Positions 49,408-58,327 of a stretch of 64,000 nucleotides of DNA are shown piece by piece. The stretch comes from DATFVJ01 sp035517695 (lineage in GTDB: Bacteria; Actinomycetota; Actinomycetes; Streptosporangiales; Streptosporangiaceae). The stretch covers positions 54,381 to 118,380 of the forward strand of contig DATIYI010000365.1 in the NCBI GenBank assembly GCA_035517695.1, read 5' to 3'. The notes under the pieces were generated by a model, which was not told the origin of the DNA, made no database searches, and saw only the letters and a list, made by a program, of their open reading frames with translations. The translations under genes were made by a program, and so were the position numbers. Each line of letters starts with the position of its first letter. Position 1 is the stretch's first letter.

Positions 49408-49647
49408 GTGTGGCGCCGCAAGCCCCCCGTGCCCGATATCGTCACGCCCACCGACCGCGAGCGGCGTGACCGGTCGATCAAGGACAGACGTCGGCGGTAC
49501 TTCATGGTGATGGTGCCGTGCCTCGCCCTGGTGCTGTTTGGTTTCTTCGTCCCGGCGCCCGTCCCGGTACGTGTGGCGGCCCTGGCCGTCGCGTGCGTCA
49601 TGCCGCCGCTCGCGGCCATCGTCGGCAACCGGAGCGGACCGCCGTGA
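49408..49647 (+). CDS. Small two-helix membrane protein, DUF3099-like
   Basis: 79 aa: a charged N-terminus (DRERRDRSIKDRRRRYF), then two hydrophobic helices (VMVPCLALVLFGFFVPAPV; VRVAALAVACVMPPLAAIVGN). The arrangement resembles DUF3099 proteins of actinomycetes. GTG 49408 is the start. The function of that family is unknown. It precedes the acyl-CoA dehydrogenase but with a 200-nt gap. Confidence 0.65.
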   Translation: MWRRKPPVPDIVTPTDRERRDRSIKDRRRRYFMVMVPCLALVLFGFFVPAPVPVRVAALAVACVMPPLAAIVGNRSGPP

Positions 49648-49847
49648 GATTGCGGCGTCCAGCCATCGAGGACCGCCACGTCTGTGCGCGCCCGCCGGGG
49701 GCCCGAGGCACCGTAGGGCGCAGACCACATGCAGACCCCCCCGTTGTATGGCGGCAGCCCGTTATGGATCATCAGTGGGGCCCCGGTAAGCGCGGGTGTT
49801 ACATTCAATTCGGCTGGACCAACCGGGGCAGAACGGAGCGCGCCGTC

Positions 49848-50990
49848 ATGCGCAGGGACATCTTCACCGAAGAGCACGACGCTTTCCGTGACATGGTGCG
49901 CTCGTTCATCGCGAAAGAGATCGAGCCGTACCACGAGCAGTGGGACCGCGACGGTGTCGTGTCACGTGACGTGTGGCTGGCGGCAGGCCGCGCGGGACTG
50001 CTCGGCATCGACTTCGACGAGCGATACGGCGGTGGCGGCAACCCCGACTACCGGTACTACGCGATCCTGAACGAGGAAATGTCGCGGGCTGGCGCATCAG
50101 GCCCTGGCTTCTCCGTGCACAACGACATCAATGGGCAGTACTTCCTGCGGCTGTGCACCCAGGAGCAGCGGGACCGGTGGTTCCCCGGCTACTGCTCCGG
50201 CGAGATCATTACGGCGATCGCGATGAGCGAGCCCGGCGCGGGCAGCGACCTGCAGGGCGTCCGCACGACCGCCGCGGACCGCGGTGACCACTACCTGCTA
50301 AGCGGGCAGAAGACCTTCATCTCCAACGGCCAGTTGTGCGATCTGGTCATCGTCGTGGCACGGACCGAGGCCGAGGCCGGGCACCGGGGTATCAGCCTGC
50401 TCGTGGTCGAGCGTGGCATGGCGGGGTTCGAGCGCGGCAGGAACCTGGAGAAGGTCGGCCTGCACGCGCAGGACACCTCGGAGCTGTTCTTCTCCGACGT
50501 GCGGGTACCCAAGGAGAACCTGCTCGGCGAGCCCGGCATGGGTTTCACCTACCTGATGCAGAACCTGCCGCGTGAGCGCGTCGCGATCGGCGCCACGGCG
50601 CTTGCGGGCGCCGAGTCGATCTTCGAGCAGACTCTTGGGTACTGCAAGCAGCGGCAGGCGTTCGGGCGGCCGATCGGCAAGTTCCAGCACAACAGGTTCG
50701 CGCTCGCGGAAATCGCCACCGAGCTTGCCGTCTCGCGTGCCTTCACCGACCGGGCTATCACCGAGCACAATGCCGGGCAGCTGAGCGCGGCAGAAGCGTC
50801 CATGCTCAAGTGGTGGAACACCGAACTGTGCAACCGCGTGGTGGACAGGTGCGTTCAGCTGCACGGTGGTTACGGCTACATGCTCGAATACCCGGTTGCC
50901 CGGGCGTACATGGACGCCAGAGCGCAGACGATCTTCGGGGGGACCACCGAGATCATGAAGGAAATAATCGGCCGGGGCCTGGGGCTGTGA
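49848..50990 (+). CDS. Acyl-CoA dehydrogenase (long-chain/isovaleryl-like)
   Basis: FAD-dependent alpha,beta-dehydrogenation of acyl-CoA. The ~380-aa protein shows RDIFTEEHDAFRDMVRSFIAKEIEPY, AIAMSEPGAGSDLQGVRTTA, YLLSGQKTFISNG, DVRVPKENLLGEPGMGF, QRQAFGRPIGKFQHNRFALAEIATE and the C-terminal QLHGGYGYMLEYPVARAYMDARAQTIFGGTTEIMKEIIGR. The usual C-terminal catalytic Glu (YEGT) is Gly here (FGGT), so the base is probably the helix-G Glu in ATALAGAESIFE, as in long-chain and isovaleryl enzymes. ATG 49848 is preceded by ACGGAGCG. Confidence 0.92.
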   Translation: MRRDIFTEEHDAFRDMVRSFIAKEIEPYHEQWDRDGVVSRDVWLAAGRAGLLGIDFDERYGGGGNPDYRYYAILNEEMSRAGASGPGFSVHNDINGQYFLRLCTQEQRDRWFPGYCSGEIITAIAMSEPGAGSDLQGVRTTAADRGDHYLLSGQKTFISNGQLCDLVIVVARTEAEAGHRGISLLVVERGMAGFERGRNLEKVGLHAQDTSELFFSDVRVPKENLLGEPGMGFTYLMQNLPRERVAIGATALAGAESIFEQTLGYCKQRQAFGRPIGKFQHNRFALAEIATELAVSRAFTDRAITEHNAGQLSAAEASMLKWWNTELCNRVVDRCVQLHGGYGYMLEYPVARAYMDARAQTIFGGTTEIMKEIIGRGLGL

Positions 50991-51092
50991 CACCTTCGCG
51001 CCGTGCCGGTGGTTCCCGGCTCGCGCCCCCCGTGGTCACCCGGCTGGCCGTACCGGCGTTCGGCGGGTGAGGCACCTCTGCGCGTGACGGGT

Positions 51093-51464
51093 TCATCCCC
51101 GGCTGCGGCCGCGCGGCCGACTGGTGAGCGCGCTGATACCGAGGGCCCCTGCGAGCGGCAGCGTGACGAGCCCGGGTAGCTGGTATCGCCGGGAGAATTC
51201 CACGATGTCCGCACCGAACAGCAGCGGCAGTGCCGTCGAGGTGACGAGGAAGCATGTCGCTCGTATCCCTGCGGGCTGGCCACCCGCACCCGACATGGCC
51301 CAGCCCGGCTCCGCGTAGAGGTACCGGATCGAGTCGATGTACAGCAGGGCCGGCCAGTACGCGATCTGCACCGCGACCCGCAGCATCACGCCGATGACGA
51401 GCACGTTCGTGATCAACCAGGGTCTGCGCACGGCGGCGGCCGTGCGTCTGATGACGACGTTCAC
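51093..51464 (-). pseudogene. Internally deleted remnant of a large membrane (GT-C-like) protein
   Basis: 123 aa that look like two ends of a much longer protein joined together. Residues 1-55 (RRTAAAVRRPWLITNVLVIGVMLRVAVQIAYWPALLYIDSIRYLYAEPGW) resemble the start of multi-pass GT-C/mannosyltransferase-like proteins of actinomycetes. Residues ~80-115 (FGADIVEFSRRYQLPGLVTLPLAGALGISAL) resemble their C-terminus. The intervening ~400 residues are missing without a frame break. It is either a pseudogene or a small derived membrane protein. Confidence 0.6.
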
Positions 51465-51541
51465 ACAGCTCCCAGCAGGACAACTCGTGGGAGCGACAGT
51501 AGGTGATCAGGATGCCCCTGATGCGCAGAACGGAGCAGGGC

Positions 51542-52906
51542 CTAGCGGAGGACGCGGCCGCGGCGTTGCGGATCGCCCGGCGGGTCACGCCTCATCGGGC
51601 CGTCTCCACCGTCGATATCCTCGTCTTCTCCACGATCTTCTTCGGCGCGTCCTTCCTTGGCGCGTCGGTGGCCCGGTGCGGCCCGTCCGAGCGGGAGGTC
51701 CGCCGCAAGTAAAGCGGGGCGGCGAAAGGTTGTGAGGTGACGCAGCGGCGCCGCCAGGAGGATGATCAGGGCGAGCAGGTACACCTCGATGAACGACCTG
51801 AAGTCGGCGACGTAGCTGCTCCAGATGGTGGGGGTAAGGACGCAGACCTCGACCAGGCTGAACACGAATGCGAGGCGTTCGTGGGCCGGCGCGGTCGTGG
51901 CGCGCAGCGACAGCAGCGCCGCGACAGCGAGGATGACAAGGATGGTGAACTCAAGGAGCCAGGCGTCCAACTGGCGGGGGTGGTTCGTGACGACGTGGCC
52001 GAAGTTATACAGCACCGCATGGATGGCGGCAGCGAACGGCGTGCCAACGTTGCGGTTGCGATCGGCGAATAGGGGGAGGCTTCCCGTCGCGGCCAGCACC
52101 ACCAGCTGCCACCCGGCGAAGATGGTCACCGGCACGACCCAGGTCAGGTCGTCGGTCCCGGGCCTGGCCCGGCGGCGGGCCATCTGAGCCAGCCTGGTGA
52201 TCGCGATAGCGGCGGGGACTACCAGGACTGTCTCCCTGGTGAGGGCGCCGTAGGCGAACGCCGCCGCGGCCAGCACTGGGCGCCGTCGGCGGTAGGCGAG
52301 CATCCCGCCAAGCAGGCAGACCGCGGCGAGCGGTTCGGCAGTGTCGCGGCCGAGGCTGGTGAGAAGCCCGAAGTACGCGGGCATGAGCAGCCCCCACAGC
52401 GCATGGCGGCCGGACTGGCGGGCGAACAGACCGCCAAGCACTCCCAGGCCAGCGGTGGCCGCGATGTTGACCACGACGAGGGCGACGGGCACAAACTGGT
52501 GCTGGCCGAGCGAGATCAGCCAGGTGAGCGCCGGATAGCCAATCCGCGTGTACCGGTACGGCTGGTCCATGGTGATGCCGAACGCCGTGTGGTTGAGGTT
52601 GGCTGGGTCGAGGGCGAGGCGGTAGAAGAATTGGCCGTCGTAGCCATAGGTAGCCCTGAGGCGCACGCCCTTCGGCAGCTGGGCGGCATTCGCGTAATGG
52701 TTGCCGAGCATTATGAACGCACTGATGTCGCCGTGGGCCCAGGTCTGCAGGCGCGCTATGACGAAGCAGACCGCCCCTAGGAGGGCGACCAGGCCAGGCA
52801 GAGCGGCCCGGTTCGTCCTCGACCAGATCGCAGACCGAGGTACCAACGCGGACGCGTCCGCGTCTGCCGCAATCGCGCGCTTGTCCGTGGCCGACGTCAG
52901 GCGCAC
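51542..52906 (-). CDS. Multi-pass membrane protein, GT-C-like
   Basis: 454 aa with about nine to ten hydrophobic helices: ALPGLVALLGAVCFVIARLQTWAHGDISAFIMLGNHY; the loop ATYGYDGQFFYRLALDPANL; TRIGYPALTWLISLGQHQFVPVALVVVNIAATAGLGVLGGLFARQ; RRPVLAAAAFAYGALTRETVLVVPAAI and later ones. A YDGQFFYRLA loop followed by RIGYPALTWL is characteristic of a family of putative membrane glycosyltransferases. The last ~40 residues are highly charged and may be a read-through tail. GTG 52906. Substrate unknown. Confidence 0.75.
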   Translation of the reverse strand: MRLTSATDKRAIAADADASALVPRSAIWSRTNRAALPGLVALLGAVCFVIARLQTWAHGDISAFIMLGNHYANAAQLPKGVRLRATYGYDGQFFYRLALDPANLNHTAFGITMDQPYRYTRIGYPALTWLISLGQHQFVPVALVVVNIAATAGLGVLGGLFARQSGRHALWGLLMPAYFGLLTSLGRDTAEPLAAVCLLGGMLAYRRRRPVLAAAAFAYGALTRETVLVVPAAIAITRLAQMARRRARPGTDDLTWVVPVTIFAGWQLVVLAATGSLPLFADRNRNVGTPFAAAIHAVLYNFGHVVTNHPRQLDAWLLEFTILVILAVAALLSLRATTAPAHERLAFVFSLVEVCVLTPTIWSSYVADFRSFIEVYLLALIILLAAPLRHLTTFRRPALLAADLPLGRAAPGHRRAKEGRAEEDRGEDEDIDGGDGPMRRDPPGDPQRRGRVLR

Positions 52907-53410
52907 CGAGGAGCCTTTGCTGCGGGTCGCCTCGCGCTGGGCCGACCGGCTCGCCCTTCTGCCAGGACTTCTACCTCCTCGGAAGGCACAGCGAAAACGT
53001 CAGAATGCCGCTGGACAGTCAGTGCATACGACTGTCAGGACTGTCAGTGCATATGACTGTCAGTCACGACTGTCAGTGCATACGACTGTCAGTGATACGA
53101 CTGTCAGTGCATACGACTGTCAGTGACACGACTGCCAGTACACGACTGCCAGTACACGACTGCCAGTACACGACTGCCAGTACACGACTGCCAGTACACG
53201 ACTGCCAGTACACGACTATCCGTGCACGGGTCGCCCACTCCGCTGGCGGGACCATCATGAGGAATACGGGCCCGCCGGTTGCGCTGTGTCACACTATCGG
53301 GCGGACCTTAGCGATGTGTCATAGACACCTTTGAGAAACCTGCGTCTGCAACTTCACGAACGGGATGGTGAGTAGTTTGCTGGGCGTGATCTCGTCGGCC
53401 CGCAGGGCCG
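52907..53410. other. Divergent intergenic region dominated by a repeat array
   Basis: 504 nt between two outward-facing membrane-protein genes. Its centre is the ACTG-N-CAGT array. The last ~130 nt contain TGTGTCATAGACACC-like symmetry near 53315 and half of a direct repeat. Confidence 0.7.
53015..53220. repeat. Array of ACTG-N-CAGT dyads at 14-16 bp spacing
   Basis: The left half has ~eight 13-16-bp units such as ACGACTGTCAGTGCAT (53026-53127, slightly irregular). The right half has six perfect 14-bp copies of ACGACTGCCAGTAC (53128-53211) and a decayed seventh. Each unit contains a 4-1-4 palindrome whose centre varies T/C. Confidence 0.92.
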
Positions 53411-55306
53411 ATGCCTGATCCAGTGCCGCCTCAGCCAAGGCCACCTGCGGGAGGAGCGGCCGGAGCCGTCCGTACCCCTGGCGCACCCATGGCGCAGCTA
53501 CCTGCCCCATCCGGCCGGCTCGCGGCTTGGGCGGGAACCTGGCGGCCGCTCGGCGGACGCTGCAGCGGCCCGGCCGGCTTTGTCGTTGCCGCGGTCGTGC
53601 TCTTTTTCATCTACCTTCGGTTGTCGCGCACCTATCCGGAGAACTCGGACGAGGCGAACATCCTGCTGATGGCGTGGGACATGCTGCATGGCAACCTGCT
53701 GCTGCATGGCTGGTCTATGTCGCACTTGTCGTTCTACACCACCGAGCTTCCTCAGTACATGCTGGTGGAGCTTGTCCGCGGGCTGAATCCGGATACCGCG
53801 CACGTCGCGGCGGCGATGACCTACACGCTTGCGGTGCTGCTCGCGGCGCTGCTTGCGAAGGGGCAAGCGACCGGCAAGGACGCCGCTGTCCGGGTGCTGC
53901 TGGCGTCCGGGATCATGCTGGCACCGCAGCTAGGCGTGGGCATCTTCGTCCTGCTGTTGTCGGTGGGGCATATCGGGACGTCCGTGCCCCTCCTGCTGAT
54001 CTGGCTGATACTGGATCGCGCCAGGCCCCGGTGGTATGTGCCGGTAGTTGTCGGCGCCGCGCTTGCGTGGGTCCTGGTCGCCGATTCCCTGGTGCTTGTC
54101 GTCGGGGTTGCGCCGCTGGTGCTGGTGTGCGGCGTGCGTGTGGCGCGGGAGCTTTCCGGTAATCCGGGACCGGTCAGCGACCCGGCCAGCCGAATCCGGG
54201 GGGTGCTGGCGGCGCGGTGGTATGAGGTGTCCCTGGCCGGCGCGGCGCTGGTTTCCGTGGCTGTTTCGTCGATCGTGGCCAGGCTGATCCGTGACGAGGG
54301 CGGGTACCTCCTCCATTCAGTCCCGCTCGGCATTGTTGGGGCCGCCCAGCTGCCCGTCCGCGCCGGGATCACGGTCGAGGGGTTGCTGGCGCTGTTCGGC
54401 GCTGGCTTCAATGGCCTGTATCCGGGTGCCGGGCTGACTTTTGCGCTGCCGCATGGTGTGGGGCTGGTCCTTGCCGCGCTGCACTTGGCCGGGGTGGCGC
54501 TGGTGGCCTGGGCGCTGTGGCTGGTGGCGCGACGGTTTGTGGCCGGGGCGAGCCTGGTCGACCAGGTATTGGCGGTCGCGGTGGCGGCGAACGTGGCTGT
54601 GTATCTGCCGAGCGCCTTCGCTACCGGCGTGCTGAACGCGCGGGAGATGGCGGTGGTACTGCCGTTCGGCGCCGCGCTCGCCGGGCGCACGCTCGCGTCG
54701 CGAATCCGCGGCAGCAAGCTCGCATGGGTACTTGGCGCGGTGCTGATCGGCTACGGGATCGGCCTCGCGCGGGAAGTGGTGCAACCATCCGTTCCGCCGG
54801 CCAATGAGCGGCTTGCGGTTTGGCTGGCCGGCCATCACCTGACGTACGGTCTGGGCGGCTACTGGGAGGCGGGCATCGTCACGGTCGATACCGGGGACCG
54901 TGTCACGATCAGGGCGGTGTTGCCGAAGCCGGTGCGACGGGAAAGCTGGGAATCGAAGCAATCGTGGTATGACCCGCGTTCGGACTGGGCCGACTTTGTC
55001 GTCTTCGACAGCCAGCCGGGATTCTTTCACCTCTGGCTGCCGTACGGTTCCGTGCAGGCGAAATTCGGCCAGCCCGTCCGCACCTACCACGTTGGCCAGT
55101 ACACGATCATGGTCTGGGACAAGAACCTGCTGGCTCAGCTTGGCTGATCAAAGTTACCGCAGGGCGTCCGTCCAGAGAATGAGCCTGGCAACCGCGAACA
55201 GGGTCCGGATTGTCACGAAAATTCCGATGTGTGCAGCTGAGGCGCCTGAACTGGCCGATGTGGCCTGGCAGTCACGCATAGGTATCTCCAGACCCCTTTG
55301 AGTAAC
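53323..55306. repeat. Imperfect 17-bp direct repeats flanking the 53411 gene
   Basis: AGACACCTTTGAGAAAC (53323-53339) and AGACCCCTTTGAGTAAC (55290-55306) differ at two positions. They bracket one membrane-protein gene. No transposase or integrase is between them. Confidence 0.5.
53411..55147 (+). CDS. Multi-pass membrane protein of unknown function, GT-C-like topology
   Basis: 578 aa. After a Pro/Ala-rich cytoplasmic N-terminus there are about ten helices: GFVVAAVVLFFIYLRL, an external loop TYPENSDEANILLMAWDMLHGNLLLHGW with an acidic pair, ATYTLAV-type helices, VVGAALAWVLVADSLVLVVGVAPLVLV, LVDQVLAVAVAANVAVYLPSAF and AWVLGAVLIGYGIGLA. A soluble ~120-residue C-terminal domain follows (WLAGHHLTYGLGGYWEAGIVTVDTGDRVTIRAVLPKP). 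A D/E-containing first periplasmic loop and this C-terminal segment resemble GT39/GT-C-type transferases, but no motif is decisive. Confidence 0.7.
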   Translation: MPDPVPPQPRPPAGGAAGAVRTPGAPMAQLPAPSGRLAAWAGTWRPLGGRCSGPAGFVVAAVVLFFIYLRLSRTYPENSDEANILLMAWDMLHGNLLLHGWSMSHLSFYTTELPQYMLVELVRGLNPDTAHVAAAMTYTLAVLLAALLAKGQATGKDAAVRVLLASGIMLAPQLGVGIFVLLLSVGHIGTSVPLLLIWLILDRARPRWYVPVVVGAALAWVLVADSLVLVVGVAPLVLVCGVRVARELSGNPGPVSDPASRIRGVLAARWYEVSLAGAALVSVAVSSIVARLIRDEGGYLLHSVPLGIVGAAQLPVRAGITVEGLLALFGAGFNGLYPGAGLTFALPHGVGLVLAALHLAGVALVAWALWLVARRFVAGASLVDQVLAVAVAANVAVYLPSAFATGVLNAREMAVVLPFGAALAGRTLASRIRGSKLAWVLGAVLIGYGIGLAREVVQPSVPPANERLAVWLAGHHLTYGLGGYWEAGIVTVDTGDRVTIRAVLPKPVRRESWESKQSWYDPRSDWADFVVFDSQPGFFHLWLPYGSVQAKFGQPVRTYHVGQYTIMVWDKNLLAQLG

Positions 55307-55551
55307 GGTTCCCACGTCGGCGCCGATAGCCAGTTAGACGCGGTTGACGTGGGTACCCCCGAGCTCACGTCGGCCGCGTCTGCACGTCAGCGGTGCGCAG
55401 CGGGCCGCGGGGACCCACCGCGGGCCCGCCAGCTCACCGCGAAAGAAACGGTGCGCCACGGGCCCGGCGGGCCAGCCCGTTTAGCACGGCGCCGCCGCCG
55501 CGGCGGGACCAAGCCTGCCGCGACCGGCCGCGGGCGGGTAGCGTTCGGTCC
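55148..55551. other. Intergenic region upstream of dapA
   Basis: 404 nt without a recognisable gene. It contains the right-hand direct repeat (55290-55306) and a GC-rich stretch before dapA. The dapA promoter must lie here, but no hexamers are convincing. Confidence 0.5.
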
Positions 55552-56463
55552 ATGACAGGTACGCAAGCTCCGCCGTTCGGTCAGATGCTGACCGCGATGG
55601 TCACGCCCATGGCTGCCGATGGCTCCCTCGACTACGACGGCGCCGCCAGGCTCGCCACCTACCTCGTTGACGACATGCGTAACGACGGTCTCGTGATCAG
55701 CGGTACCACGGGCGAATCGCCCACTACTACGGACGCGGAAAAGGAGCGCCTGCTCGCCGCGGTGCTCGGCGCCGTGGGCGATCGTGCCACGGTCGTGACG
55801 GGCGTCGGCACCAATGACACCGCGCATACGATCGAACTGGCAAGGCAGGCGGAGCGGACGGGCGCGCACGCCCTGCTCGCCGTGACCCCGTACTACAGCA
55901 AGCCACCGCAGGCAGGCCTCTTCCGGCATTTCACCGCCCTGGCGGACTCGACCGGGCTGCCGGTCATGCTCTACGACATTCCGGCCAGGACGGCGGCGCC
56001 GATCGCCACCGAGACGCTCGTCAAACTGGCCGAACACCCGCGCATCGTCGCTGTCAAGGACGCCAAGGACGATCCGGGCGCGACATCCTGGGTGCTCGCA
56101 CGGACCGACCTCATGTACTACTGCGGCACGGACATGGTCAATTTGCCGTGGCTCGCTCTCGGCGCCTGCGGCTTCGTCAGCGTGGTGGGTCACCTGGTCG
56201 GCGACCGCCTGCATGACATGATCGACGCGTACTCCGCGGGAGACGTGAACAGCGCCCTCGCGATCCACCGCAGCCTGCTGCCCGTTTACACGGGGATGTT
56301 CCGCAACCAGGGAGTGATCATGACCAAGGCGGCACTTGGCTTGGCCGGCCTTCCCGGCGGCCCGGTGCGTGGGCCGCTGGCCGACGCGACGCCTGCCGAG
56401 ATCGACAAGCTCCGTGACGACCTGCAGGCGGGCGGCGTAAAGATCCCGGGGATGGCCGCGTGA
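55552..56463 (+). CDS. dapA: 4-hydroxy-tetrahydrodipicolinate synthase
   Basis: Condenses pyruvate with aspartate semialdehyde in lysine/diaminopimelate synthesis. The 303-aa TIM barrel has LVISGTTGESPTTTDAEKERLL, VTPYYSKPPQAGLFRHF (Tyr of the proton relay), MLYDIPART and the Schiff-base Lys in IVAVKDAKDDPG. ATG 55552 is where the family begins, though the frame is open earlier. The TGA overlaps the RNase J GTG (GTGA), a coupling conserved in actinomycetes. Confidence 0.95.
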   Translation: MTGTQAPPFGQMLTAMVTPMAADGSLDYDGAARLATYLVDDMRNDGLVISGTTGESPTTTDAEKERLLAAVLGAVGDRATVVTGVGTNDTAHTIELARQAERTGAHALLAVTPYYSKPPQAGLFRHFTALADSTGLPVMLYDIPARTAAPIATETLVKLAEHPRIVAVKDAKDDPGATSWVLARTDLMYYCGTDMVNLPWLALGACGFVSVVGHLVGDRLHDMIDAYSAGDVNSALAIHRSLLPVYTGMFRNQGVIMTKAALGLAGLPGGPVRGPLADATPAEIDKLRDDLQAGGVKIPGMAA

Positions 56464-58145
56464 GCCACCCGCACCCCGACCTCGACCCGCCACCGCCCCT
56501 TTCCCCCAACGGCTTGCGCATTGTGCCGCTCGGCGGGCTCGGTGAGATCGGCCGGAACATGACGGTATTCGAGTACCGTGGCCGGCTGCTCATCGTGGAC
56601 TGCGGTGTCCTCTTCCCAGAATCAGACCAGCCGGGCGTCGACCTGATCCTGCCTGACTTCGACCACATACGGGACCGCCTCGACTCGGTCGAGGCGGTCG
56701 TCCTCACACACGCGCACGAGGACCACATCGGGGCGGTGCCGTACCTGCTTCGGGAACGAGCCGACATCCCCCTCATCGGCTCGAGGCTCACCCTCGCGCT
56801 GGTGGCGAGCAAGCTCAGTGAGCATCGCATTGACCCAGTCACCATTCAGGTCGCGGAAGGTACGCGGCAGCCGTTCGGGAACTTTAACCTCGAATTCTTC
56901 GCGGTCAACCATTCCATCCCGGATGCGCTCGCCCTCGCTATCCGCACCCCCGCGGGGGTTGTCCTGCATACCGGCGACTTCAAGATGGACCAGTTGCCGC
57001 TCGACAGCCGGCTGACCGATCTGGCGGGATTCGCGCGCCTCGGCGGCGAGGGCATCGATCTGCTCATGTCTGACTCCACGAACGCCGAGGTGCCCGGCAT
57101 CGTCACGAGCGAGCGGGCTATCGCCCCGGTGCTCGACGAGGTGTTCGCCACCGCCGAGAAGCGGATCATCGTGGCGTGCTTCGCCAGTCACGTGCACCGG
57201 GTCCAGCAGGTCCTCAACGCGGCGGCGAGCCACGGCCGCAAGGTCGCGTTCGTTGGCAGGTCGATGGTGCGCAACATGGGGGTAGCGCGTGATCTCGGCT
57301 ACCTGAGGCTGCCAGGTGGCCTGATGGTGGACGTGCGCGAGGTCGACGACCTGCCACCTGAGCAGGTCGTGCTGGTCTCCACCGGGTCGCAGGGCGAGCC
57401 GATGTCTGCCCTCTCCAGGATGGCTAGCCGTGATCATCAGATCCGGGTGGTCGAGGGCGACACGGTGATCCTTGCCTCCTCGCTGATCCCGGGAAACGAG
57501 ACCGCGGTGTACCGGGTGATCAACGGGCTCACCCGATGGGGCGCCCGGGTGGTGCACAAGGGCAACGCGCTCGTGCACGTGTCCGGGCACGCACCGGCAG
57601 GCGAACTGCTCTACGTGCTCAACCTCACCCGGCCGGCAAGCTTCATGCCCATCCACGGAGAGTGGCGGCACCTGCGAGCGCACGCGGAGCTTGCCGAACT
57701 CGCGGGCGTGCCGGGTCGTCGGATAGTGATCGCCGAGGACGGCGTCGTGGTGGACCTGGTGGCCGGGCAGGCGTCAGTGGCCGGCGCGGTGCCGTGCGGT
57801 TACGTATACGTCGACGGCCTGTCTGTCGGCGAAGTGACCGAGTCGTCGCTGAAGGACCGGCGGATTCTGGGTGACGAGGGGTTCGTGTCCGTCGTTATCG
57901 TGGTCGACTCGACGACGGGCAAGCTGCTCGGCGGGCCCGAGATTCACGCGCGCGGTTCTGGTATCGACGACGCGGCGCTGCAAGGTGTGCGGCCGCTGAT
58001 CGAGGAGACGCTCGCACACGCCGCCGCCGACGGCATCAACGACTCGCATCAGCTTCGCCAGCTTGTCCGGCGCACGGTGGGACGCTGGGTGAACGAGACC
58101 TACCGGCGCCGCCCGATGATCATCCCGGTCGTGGTCGAGGTCTGA
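56460..58145 (+). CDS. rnj: Ribonuclease J
   Basis: Metallo-beta-lactamase/beta-CASP endo/5'-exoribonuclease for RNA decay and rRNA maturation. The 561-aa protein begins with an NGLRIVPLGGLGEIGRNMTVFEY core and metal site THAHEDHIGAVPYLL, then VNHSIPDALALAIRT, HTGDFKMDQ, MSDSTNAEVPG, FASHVHRVQQV, and HVSGHAPAGEL with MPIHGEWRHL. The C-terminal oligomerisation domain is present. It sits between dapA and ftsK as usual for this phylum. Confidence 0.96.
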   Translation: MSHPHPDLDPPPPLSPNGLRIVPLGGLGEIGRNMTVFEYRGRLLIVDCGVLFPESDQPGVDLILPDFDHIRDRLDSVEAVVLTHAHEDHIGAVPYLLRERADIPLIGSRLTLALVASKLSEHRIDPVTIQVAEGTRQPFGNFNLEFFAVNHSIPDALALAIRTPAGVVLHTGDFKMDQLPLDSRLTDLAGFARLGGEGIDLLMSDSTNAEVPGIVTSERAIAPVLDEVFATAEKRIIVACFASHVHRVQQVLNAAASHGRKVAFVGRSMVRNMGVARDLGYLRLPGGLMVDVREVDDLPPEQVVLVSTGSQGEPMSALSRMASRDHQIRVVEGDTVILASSLIPGNETAVYRVINGLTRWGARVVHKGNALVHVSGHAPAGELLYVLNLTRPASFMPIHGEWRHLRAHAELAELAGVPGRRIVIAEDGVVVDLVAGQASVAGAVPCGYVYVDGLSVGEVTESSLKDRRILGDEGFVSVVIVVDSTTGKLLGGPEIHARGSGIDDAALQGVRPLIEETLAHAAADGINDSHQLRQLVRRTVGRWVNETYRRRPMIIPVVVEV

Positions 58146-58327
58146 CCAACCCGCGGATGATTGGGCCCGAGGCCGTTGTACCGGCCCGTGGTGCCCGCTC
58201 GTTCCGCGCGCGCGGTGCGCGGCGGCGGGAGTGGCGGGGGGTATGGACGCGCGGTCAGGGTGACAATCTTCGCGACACGCGCGCCATTGCCTTTGGCCCT
58301 AAAGGGTTAATCAGTACCGTTGCAATC

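Noticed and set aside
51503..51712. 69-codon plus-strand frame with a hydrophobic stretch, overlapping the end of the GT-C-like gene
   Set aside because: Possible, but it has no conserved motif, and the overlap with the charged tail of the opposite gene leaves both uncertain; evidence too thin to call.
53015..53220. Possible CRISPR array
   Set aside because: Units are only 14-16 bp and contiguous, with no spacers and no cas genes nearby.
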